Assembly (NCBI GenBank): GCA_910583755.1 | Contig: CAJTZO010000056.1 | Span: forward strand, 2,042 to 9,761 | Direction: 5' to 3' | Source of the DNA: an uncultured Clostridia bacterium | GTDB taxonomy: Bacteria; Bacillota; Clostridia; Lachnospirales; Anaerotignaceae | Length of the DNA stretch: 7,720 nucleotides | In this document: in pieces, positions 1 to 4,379 of the stretch | Layout: every line of letters starts with the position of its first letter | Numbering within the stretch: the stretch's first letter is position 1 | Made by a program: the position numbers and the translations under genes | The notes under the pieces: generated by a model | What the model was told of the DNA's origin: nothing | Database searches by the model: none | Seen by the model: only the letters and a program-made list of their open reading frames with translations

Positions 1-55
1 AACTGGTGGTGAAGCAGTCAATGCAACAGGAAGTTTAACTTTCAATATTCCAGCT
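1..55 (+). repeat. 55-bp direct repeat, copy 1 (327-bp period)
   Basis: Identical base for base to 328-382, at an offset of 327 bp (109 codons). It encodes TGGEAVNATGSLTFNIPA. The match may begin before the window edge, so 55 bp is a minimum. It marks one unit boundary of the tandem protein repeat. Confidence 0.95.
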
Positions 56-391
56 GCTGGTGCTGTAGCAGCAACATTCGGAACAGTAGAAATAAATGGA
101 ACAACTAAAACACTTGATGTAACAGTTGAAAACGATACATTTGGAACAATAACAGATAATACAAGTGCAACAGATTGGTTTGAAGCAGATGCATTACCAG
201 CAAATGTAACAGCTACAGTTTCAAAGAAAGATGATACAACAGCAACAATTACATTTACAGTAACAGGTACAGAGGCAGTAACATTGACAACACCAATTAC
301 AAAAATTATAGTTCCAGCAAGTGTATTAACTGGTGGTGAAGCAGTCAATGCAACAGGAAGTTTAACTTTCAATATTCCAGCTTCAAATTAA
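1..391 (+). CDS. Thr/Ala-rich repetitive protein, C-terminal end (partial)
   Basis: The reading frame is open from base 2 to a TAA at 389-391, giving the last 129 residues of a protein whose start lies before the window. Seen directly: about 23% threonine (30 of 129), abundant Ala, Val, Asp and Asn, and no Arg, Gln, His, Cys, Met or Tyr. The alternating Thr/Val/Ile pattern (for example ATITFTVTGTEAVTLTTPIT) suggests beta-sandwich repeats like those of secreted or surface proteins. The repeat unit is 109 residues, since TGGEAVNATGSLTFNIPA occurs at the left edge and again immediately before the stop. No LPxTG sorting signal, hydrophobic tail or SLH module is present at the C-terminus, so any anchoring must lie upstream or be non-covalent. 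I do not recognise the exact family; surface location is inferred from composition only. A plus-strand terminator sits about 150 bases downstream. Confidence 0.85.
   Translation, partial: TGGEAVNATGSLTFNIPAAGAVAATFGTVEINGTTKTLDVTVENDTFGTITDNTSATDWFEADALPANVTATVSKKDDTTATITFTVTGTEAVTLTTPITKIIVPASVLTGGEAVNATGSLTFNIPASN
328..382 (+). repeat. 55-bp direct repeat, copy 2 (truncated last unit)
   Basis: Exact copy of 1-55. Identity stops at base 383 (t here, g at 56), after which the frame adds only Ser-Asn and a TAA. The last protein repeat is therefore cut off after about 18 of 109 residues. Confidence 0.95.
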
Positions 392-436
392 AAGCAATAT
401 AAAAGGAACAGTTTAGCAACAAACTATCAACATAAA

Positions 437-480
437 AACAGCCCCTGCCACACCTCCTTACGGTGGCAGGCAGTGCTGTT
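437..480. repeat. Two-tier palindromic hairpin with anti-Shine-Dalgarno-like loop
   Basis: The outer stem is AACAGC (437-442) with GCTGTT (475-480). The inner stem is CCTGCCAC (444-451) with GTGGCAGG (463-470). One base is unpaired on the left and four on the right. The loop ACCTCCTTACG, with the preceding paired C, spells CACCTCCTTA, which resembles the 3' end of 16S rRNA; read on the minus strand it is TAAGGAGGTG. It is GC-rich against an AT-rich background and has no T-run after it, so it does not look like a terminator itself. It could be a dispersed palindromic element or a 3'-UTR structure of the repeat-protein mRNA. The structure is clear; its nature is not. Confidence 0.6.
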
Positions 481-543
481 CTCCCAGATTTTAAAAACAA
501 AAATGCGAACATTAAATTAGCTTGATATTTTTTCATTTTTTTT

Positions 544-578
544 AAGGCTGCACCTATTGCTTGGGGTGCAGCCTTTTT
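544..578 (+). terminator. Intrinsic terminator of the repeat-protein gene
   Basis: A perfect 11-bp stem AAGGCTGCACC (544-554) with GGTGCAGCCTT (565-575) and a 10-base loop, followed by a T-run (574-578). It is the first good plus-strand terminator after the stop at 391. The complementary strand lacks a U-tract after the stem, so it works for plus-strand transcription only. Confidence 0.85.
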
Positions 579-726
579 GATACTATATTTTGTGGAAAAG
601 GGCAAAGGGCTACAAAGAAAGTAAAAAAGCTATCTATAATGCCTTTTATGGGCTGTAGGGCTACATTTTATTTTAAGTGGAATAATATTTTCATCTAAAA
701 TGTTTTAGCCCTTAAAATGACAAAAT

Positions 727-748
727 TACCGCCAAAAATATGGCGGTA
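727..748 (-). terminator. Probable terminator of the nuclease-effector gene
   Basis: An 8-bp stem TACCGCCA (727-734) with TGGCGGTA (741-748) and a 6-base loop. On the minus strand it is followed by ATTTTGTCATTTT, a broken T-tract. It begins 7 bases past the effector stop codon, the expected place for its terminator. The weak U-tract lowers confidence in strong termination. Confidence 0.65.
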
Positions 749-754
749 GTAAAG

Positions 755-1813
755 TTATTCTTTCAATCCTTTTAATCGCATACCAATTCTTTCCTGCATA
801 TATGTTTGTCCTTCTATATTACTGATTATCATTCCATTATTGGTGATGACGCGTACCCAATTTTTTTCTTCCTCTGTCAGTTCGCCATCAATTTTTATTT
901 TAAAGTAAAGTGCTAATAAATTTGCCCAGTCTGTATTACTTAAATAACCATTTTTGATTCTAGCCATTTCAAGATTCTCCAGATGGATAAAATCATACAT
1001 TGCTTGTCGTCCAATACTCCTAAAATAAAAATTGATGTGATTCAATCGTGTGACACCTTCCACAATATAGTCTTCTATCATATTCCGAAAATGCTGTGCT
1101 GTTTGTCTTGCATAATTTAAGTCTGTTACCAGCTTTTGCATGTTTTCCCTACCAATGTATTTTCTAACAGCATCTGTATAGTTGTTGTGACTTCCGTGAT
1201 GTGTTGGCAAGTTCTTTGTGGGTTGTTTGCTGGGGAGTGCAATCCCATTCCATTCCTTATCAAATTCTGTGAGCGAAAATGTCCATAACTCTAAAGCCTC
1301 CTGTATCACTTGTATGGGAATAATATGATGGGCTTCTGTTCCCTCTGGAGGTTTGATATTTTTTGCTAATATTTGAGAATCAAACATACATTGTATGACA
1401 TCAATCTTGCGATAAGTCGGCGGACTTTCTCTAATATAAAACATATCTGCTTCTAATTCCAATAAGGGATTATTATTAATAAGTAAGCCATTTTGTACCA
1501 TTGTCGGCTGAACAATGCCTTGCTTTTGCTGTATTACATGAATTAATTCATGTAGTAAATAAATTTCTTTTTTTGGTGCAATATAAATGTTTGTTCCTTG
1601 TGTATAAGCACAAGCGTGCAACTGCAACGGTTTTTGAGAATAATAATGTACTTTTACATCATCTAATAAAAAACCAGAATAATATTCTACAATATACTTT
1701 AAATATTCTGGTATTCCTGTCATATTTTTTTTCTTTTGTGTAATGATAGGCATGGTATCATGAAATTGTTTTTTTGGTAATGGAAATAGGCGTTTCTTTG
1801 GTAATAAAAACAT
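755..1813 (-). CDS. eCIS-core (DUF4157) metallopeptidase-AHH nuclease fusion, toxin/effector-like
   Basis: 352 residues; ATG at 1811-1813 preceded by AAGGAG with 7-nt spacing. Residues about 31-125 match the eCIS-core/DUF4157 pattern: TGIPEYLK, LDDVKVHYYSQKPLQLHACA, the HExxH motif HELIH at 88-92 followed by VIQQKQG, and NNNPLLELEAD at 113-123 supplying the usual distal acidic residues. This domain is known from predicted effectors of extracellular contractile injection systems and other polymorphic toxins. Residues about 158-220 match the AHH/HNH nuclease family: EAHHIIP (His162, His163), WNGIALPS at 188-195, and HHGSHNNYTDAV at 205-216. All key nuclease motifs look intact, so metal-dependent nuclease activity is inferred. 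Residues about 225-352 continue past the usual AHH domain and are not recognised. The N-terminus has a basic doubled LPKK element, with no signal peptide or transmembrane segment. No delivery genes or obvious immunity gene lie beside it. The domain calls are strong; delivery route and target are inference. Confidence 0.88.
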   Translation of the reverse strand: MFLLPKKRLFPLPKKQFHDTMPIITQKKKNMTGIPEYLKYIVEYYSGFLLDDVKVHYYSQKPLQLHACAYTQGTNIYIAPKKEIYLLHELIHVIQQKQGIVQPTMVQNGLLINNNPLLELEADMFYIRESPPTYRKIDVIQCMFDSQILAKNIKPPEGTEAHHIIPIQVIQEALELWTFSLTEFDKEWNGIALPSKQPTKNLPTHHGSHNNYTDAVRKYIGRENMQKLVTDLNYARQTAQHFRNMIEDYIVEGVTRLNHINFYFRSIGRQAMYDFIHLENLEMARIKNGYLSNTDWANLLALYFKIKIDGELTEEEKNWVRVITNNGMIISNIEGQTYMQERIGMRLKGLKE

Positions 1814-1890
1814 GACAACACTCCTTTTTAGATTCCTTCTTTTGTAAACTAAAAATCTTTCGTTTTTGTATATCCTTTTTTTCTATCACA

Positions 1891-1919
1891 ATTTTACACT
1901 CTTTTGACTGACAACACAA
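1891..1919 (-). promoter_or_regulatory. Candidate sigma-A promoter of the effector gene
   Basis: On the minus strand TTGTGT (1914-1919) and TAAAAT (1891-1896) are separated by 17 bases. The -10 matches consensus at 5 of 6 positions; the -35 matches only 3 of 6. This would give an effector leader of about 70 nt. A weak -35 is compatible with activator control but is not proof of it. Confidence 0.35.
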
Positions 1920-1920
1920 T

Positions 1921-1952
1921 ACAAAATTCACGATTTATCGACAAAATTCGTA
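1921..1952. repeat. 20-bp-spaced direct repeats, operator-like
   Basis: ACAAAATTC occurs at 1921-1929 and again at 1941-1949, exactly 20 bp (two helical turns) apart. CGATTTATCG, which has inverted CGAT/ATCG arms, lies between them at 1931-1940. A related TATCACGAATAA occurs at 1969-1980. The cluster lies between the candidate promoters of the effector and the divergent regulator, so it could bind that regulator. In an AT-rich spacer such repeats can also arise by chance. Confidence 0.35.
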
Positions 1953-1986
1953 TTATTGTCACTTGCTTATCACGAATAAAATACAC

Positions 1987-2015
1987 TTGATTTTATGCAA
2001 AAAATATGAAATAAT
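1987..2015 (+). promoter_or_regulatory. Candidate sigma-A promoter of the PAS-HTH regulator
   Basis: TTGATT (1987-1992) and AATAAT (2010-2015) are separated by 17 bases, matching consensus at 4 of 6 and 5 of 6. Transcription would start near 2022 and leave a leader of about 100 nt before the chosen start codon. It directly adjoins the repeat cluster at 1921-1980, as expected for an autoregulated divergent pair. Confidence 0.45.
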
Positions 2016-2108
2016 TTAATAGATATTTTATAAAAAGGAAGCCAAAGCTTTGCATGTTGCTGAGGCTACAAAAAAAGATTTGCTTGACAGGCTAAAATAC
2101 CACTTCAC

Positions 2109-2115
2109 AAAGGAG
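2109..2115 (+). promoter_or_regulatory. Ribosome binding site that sets the regulator start at 2125
   Basis: AAAGGAG lies 9 nt before the ATG at 2125. A longer in-frame reading with a TTG at 2050 has no comparable site at proper spacing. The family's usual short N-terminus before the PAS domain also favours 2125. Confidence 0.8.
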
Positions 2116-2124
2116 CGTTTCATA

Positions 2125-2784
2125 ATGAAAAATCCGTCTATTATATTGACTGAAAATGACAAAATAATATTAGAGTCCTACAAAAATATTGCAGATGGTT
2201 TAAGTGAATTTTTAGGGAGCGGATATGAAATTATTATTCATAGTTTAGAAAGTTTAGACTCTACCATTATTAAAATTATAAATGGACATCATTCTGGTCG
2301 TACCATAGGAGCACCGATTACAGATGTGGCCCTTTCTATGGTTACAAAATTGGAAGAAGACAATGGTCAAAGTTTTATTACGTATTTTACTAAAAATAAA
2401 AAAGGAGAACAAATTAAATCTTCTATTTCTGCCATTTATGGAGAAAACAATAGGGTAATTGGTTTGTTTTGTGTTAATTTCTTTTTTCGTACAACTTTGT
2501 CTGAATTTTTAAATTCTTTTATCAATCCTTCTATTTCTGAAAATGATAGTATTTCTGAAAATTTTGTAGATAATGCAGAGGATTTGATGATAGGTGCTTT
2601 AGAAGAAGTGAAAAAGATAGTATATAATGATTTGTCCATTTCTTCTTCTAATAAAAATAAGGAGATTGTTTCTTTACTTTATCAAAGAGGAATATTTAAT
2701 TTAAAAGATTCTGTTATTACAATCTCTAATCACTTGGGAATTTCAAAAAATACGGTTTATATGCATATTCGAAATATAAAATAA
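2125..2784 (+). CDS. YheO/DauR-type PAS-HTH transcriptional regulator
   Basis: 219 residues. Residues about 15-125 form a YheO-like PAS domain: a helical start (ILESYKNIADGLSEFLG), then EIIIHSLESLDSTIIKIING, the family signature NGHHSGRTIGAPITDVAL at 53-70, and IGLFCVNFF near 112-120. A low-complexity Ser/Asn/Glu linker (about 131-178) leads to a C-terminal helix-turn-helix of the HTH_22 type: KEIVSLLYQRGIFNLKDSV, then a recognition helix in SKNTVYMHIRNIK. The best-known relative is the D-arginine-responsive repressor DauR, but most family members have unknown ligands and the ligand here cannot be told. It is monocistronic: divergent from the nuclease effector and convergent with the acidic orphan gene, with a terminator immediately after its stop. 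The most natural inference is that it controls itself and/or the divergent effector gene. The family call is firm; the target is speculative. Confidence 0.88.
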   Translation: MKNPSIILTENDKIILESYKNIADGLSEFLGSGYEIIIHSLESLDSTIIKIINGHHSGRTIGAPITDVALSMVTKLEEDNGQSFITYFTKNKKGEQIKSSISAIYGENNRVIGLFCVNFFFRTTLSEFLNSFINPSISENDSISENFVDNAEDLMIGALEEVKKIVYNDLSISSSNKNKEIVSLLYQRGIFNLKDSVITISNHLGISKNTVYMHIRNIK

Positions 2785-2825
2785 AAAATCTGCCCGTTTT
2801 CTTTGCAGAAGGCGGACAGATTTTT
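2784..2825. terminator. Bidirectional terminator between convergent genes
   Basis: AAAAATCTG (2784-2792) pairs with CAGATTTTT (2817-2825). After a C/A mismatch the stem continues with CCG/CGG and an inner TTC/GAA. A-runs on the left and T-runs on the right give a U-tract in both directions. It serves the regulator (stop at 2782-2784) and the minus-strand gene that ends at 2829. Confidence 0.85.
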
Positions 2826-2828
2826 ATA

Positions 2829-3368
2829 TTATACGGTTGCTTTTTCTTCTGTTTCAATCGGGAGCCATTTGACAGAAATTCTATCTTGCATTCCTTTGAT
2901 GTCTAATTCTTCATCAAATAGGTCTTTATCAATTGAAATATATTTTTGATTATCGCCAAAAAATTGCACTTCAAAAGGTTGTAATTCTCCATCCAGATAC
3001 ACTAGCATTTCTGTGCAGTAAATATTCAAATAACCACCTTCACTTAAAATGTGTTTTTCCAATTCTTCTTTAGAAGGAAATGTAGCTAATACCCATTCCC
3101 CTGTTTGACCTGTCATATCATAAAGTTGGTAGCCATGAAAATAAAGTTTTTCTTCCCCGGTAGAACCCATATCTGTATTTGCTTTTCCCTTTATAAACAA
3201 AGGTTTTCCATTTTCACCATTTTTGATAATTTCTGTTCCTTCGATATAGCAGTCTACAAAATTTTTCACTTCTTCTGCTTTGTTTGTATTTTTGATAACG
3301 TTGTAATCACCATGGTCATAGCAATAACTTCCCAGTTCTTCTAAAAATGTACGTAATGTTTTTTCCAT
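2829..3368 (-). CDS. Acidic hypothetical protein (179 aa)
   Basis: The start is clear: AGGAGG lies 8 nt upstream of the ATG at 3366-3368. I do not recognise the family. There is no signal peptide or transmembrane segment, so it should be cytoplasmic. It is strongly acidic (35 Asp/Glu against 18 Lys/Arg) with 5 Trp/Cys residues scattered. It begins with a helical stretch (TLRTFLEELGSYC). A probable mixed alpha/beta body follows, with motifs such as GEEKLYFHGYQLYDMTGQTG and GGYLNIYCTEMLVYLDGELQ. A compact, soluble, acidic protein fits an immunity-like or small binding protein, but nothing proves this, and it does not sit directly downstream of the effector as a cognate immunity gene normally would. 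It lies 125 bp downstream of yunB on the same strand, so it may be partly co-transcribed with it or use its own promoter at 3465-3493. Confidence 0.8.
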   Translation of the reverse strand: MEKTLRTFLEELGSYCYDHGDYNVIKNTNKAEEVKNFVDCYIEGTEIIKNGENGKPLFIKGKANTDMGSTGEEKLYFHGYQLYDMTGQTGEWVLATFPSKEELEKHILSEGGYLNIYCTEMLVYLDGELQPFEVQFFGDNQKYISIDKDLFDEELDIKGMQDRISVKWLPIETEEKATV

Positions 3369-3464
3369 TGTAAAAGCCTCCTGAATATAAAATTGTAATA
3401 AAAAATAATGTGTCTAAGTTTTAAACAATATGATTTTTCTCTTTTTCGACACGCATCTTCTTTT

Positions 3465-3493
3465 ATTTAATACTATTTTTATCATAATGTCAA
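3465..3493 (-). promoter_or_regulatory. Candidate promoter of the acidic orphan gene
   Basis: On the minus strand a consensus TTGACA (3488-3493) directly follows the yunB stop codon. It is 17 bases from TTAAAT (3465-3470, 4 of 6 to consensus). A second possibility is TCATA (3429-3433) and CATTATT (3404-3410) with an 18-base gap, which resembles a sporulation-sigma (sigma-G/E-like) arrangement. The sequence does not decide between them. Confidence 0.4.
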
Positions 3494-4120
3494 CTAATTT
3501 CCTAATGTCATATAGCGTTCTGGAACAGTACCATTAATAATGGTGTCCACTAGCATAATTTTACGAGTGACAGATATGGTTTCACTTCTAAGTGGATTGA
3601 CAATTTTAATATCCATAGCCACATTCAGCCATATTTTAAAATTGATTTGGTTGATACCTTCTGCTGTGAAAGAAGTTTCATAATCAACAGAAGCAATCCC
3701 CATTGGTTTTAAAGAAAAAGGAATGGAGGGACCAGTATTAGAAAAAATTTCTAATCCTGTAATAACTCCTAAGGGGATTGTAATGTATTCCTCTGCAATT
3801 TGTTCCATCCCTTTAGTAATTGTTGTGCTAACCGTGCTACAAAAGGAATTGATTAAAATGGTATTGACAGAAACGTTATCATTTTGTTGTTTTTCTATAA
3901 AAAAATCGGAAGATGTAATATTTAATTCTTTTATGGTATTTTGCACTGCGGTGTCAATGATAGTATTTGCTGTTGCTTTGGATTGTATGTGTGAAATTTC
4001 GATTACTGTCCTGAAAATTTTGGTGTCATACAACATCAATAAAAAAAAGAAAAAAGAACATAATAATAAAAAGATTAAAAAAAGTTTAAAAGAAAGTGGA
4101 ATTTTTTTTATTTTTTTCAT
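3494..4120 (-). CDS. yunB: Sporulation protein YunB
   Basis: 208 residues; ATG at 4118-4120 with GAAAGGAG about 7 nt upstream. A basic N-terminus (MKKIKKIPLSFK) is followed by one transmembrane segment at about 11-31 and an extracytoplasmic domain. The second half carries the YunB family pattern: ITIPLGVITGLEIFSNTGPS (113-132), SLKPMGIASVDYETSFTAEG, GINQINFKIWLNV (155-167), and a terminal VDTIINGTVPERY. In Bacillus subtilis YunB belongs to the mother-cell sigma-E regulon and is needed for normal spore formation; its biochemical role is not established. The protein is a little shorter than the Bacillus one, mainly at the N-terminus. It is transcribed divergently from the class A PBP gene, and its leader contains a terminator-like hairpin. 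This gene is the best evidence in the window that the host forms endospores. Confidence 0.9.
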   Translation of the reverse strand: MKKIKKIPLSFKLFLIFLLLCSFFFFLLMLYDTKIFRTVIEISHIQSKATANTIIDTAVQNTIKELNITSSDFFIEKQQNDNVSVNTILINSFCSTVSTTITKGMEQIAEEYITIPLGVITGLEIFSNTGPSIPFSLKPMGIASVDYETSFTAEGINQINFKIWLNVAMDIKIVNPLRSETISVTRKIMLVDTIINGTVPERYMTLGN

Positions 4121-4135
4121 TTTTCATCTCCTTTC

Positions 4136-4185
4136 AAAAAAAGAAAAGACTTGAAAAGGTAGCACGACCTCCTCAAGGTCTTTTC
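4136..4185 (-). terminator. Terminator-like hairpin in the yunB leader
   Basis: GAAAAGAC (4143-4150) pairs with GTCTTTTC (4178-4185). The stem continues with TTGA/TCAA past a one-base bulge and with GGT/ACC around a 6-base loop. On the minus strand the stem is followed at once by seven T's (4142 down to 4136), and the ribosome site of yunB (4128-4135) abuts the T-run. No minus-strand gene lies upstream that would need a terminator. It may therefore act as an attenuator or a protective 5' hairpin of yunB mRNA, or it may block antisense read-through. Confidence 0.6.
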
Positions 4186-4196
4186 ACCTCTCTTTT

Positions 4197-4228
4197 TATG
4201 TATTATTTTAAAATAAAAGAACTATGAC
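4197..4228 (-). promoter_or_regulatory. Candidate sigma-E-like promoter of yunB
   Basis: On the minus strand GTCATAGT (4221-4228) resembles the sigma-E -35 (GTCATATT) and AATACATA (4197-4204) resembles the -10 (CATACAAT). The gap is 16 bases, one or two longer than usual. Transcription would start just before the leader hairpin. It fits the known sigma-E control of yunB but is an imperfect match. Confidence 0.35.
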
Positions 4229-4342
4229 AAAAAAAGTACGACAAAATACACATAAAATTTACAAAAAAAGACATTTTTTTAAAGTGATTTGATAAAAGTA
4301 ATAAATTTGTAAGAGAAAAACCTTTCTAAAATTAGCGTTATC

Positions 4343-4351
4343 TGTTATAAT
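4343..4351 (+). promoter_or_regulatory. Extended -10 promoter of the class A PBP gene
   Basis: TGTTATAAT is a perfect TGnTATAAT extended -10 element. The expected -35 position, around 4323-4328, reads TTTCTA and is weak, which the TGn extension commonly offsets. Transcription would begin near 4358, leaving a leader of about 22 nt that contains AGGGAGG (4363-4369). Confidence 0.65.
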
Positions 4352-4379
4352 CAGTTCATATAAGGGAGGTTTTGGGAAT

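Larger units (their letters stand above)
392..754. other. 363-bp intergenic region without a supported gene
   Basis: This gap lies between the 3' ends of two convergent genes. It contains a structured hairpin (437-480), a plus-strand terminator (544-578) and a minus-strand terminator (727-748), each listed separately. Between 579 and 726 I see only AT-rich sequence, with the 9-mer AGGGCTACA at 606-614 and again at 657-665. An open minus-strand frame across 369-605 runs through both plus-strand hairpins, has no ribosome site, and overlaps the end of the repeat protein, so it is not called. Confidence 0.7.

Noticed and set aside
328..382. CRISPR-like interpretation of the 55-bp repeats
   Set aside because: The period is 327 bp, the repeats are in frame within an open reading frame, and there are no spacers or cas genes.
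369..605. Minus-strand open frame downstream of the effector, considered as its immunity gene
   Set aside because: It runs through a strong plus-strand terminator and the 437-480 hairpin, overlaps the repeat-protein coding end, has no ribosome site, and its translation mostly reflects the stems.
606..665. 9-bp direct repeat AGGGCTACA at 606-614 and 657-665, considered as an attachment site or mobile-element end
   Set aside because: Too short, with no integrase or transposase nearby and no target duplication pattern.
1501..1743. Plus-strand frame opposite the effector's HExxH region
   Set aside because: It is antisense to a domain with clear family motifs and has no supporting start signal.
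2050..2124. Longer N-terminus for the regulator, starting at TTG 2050
   Set aside because: ATG 2125 has a well-spaced AAAGGAG and gives the N-terminus expected for the YheO-like PAS family; the TTG has no good site. The extension is kept only as a finding.
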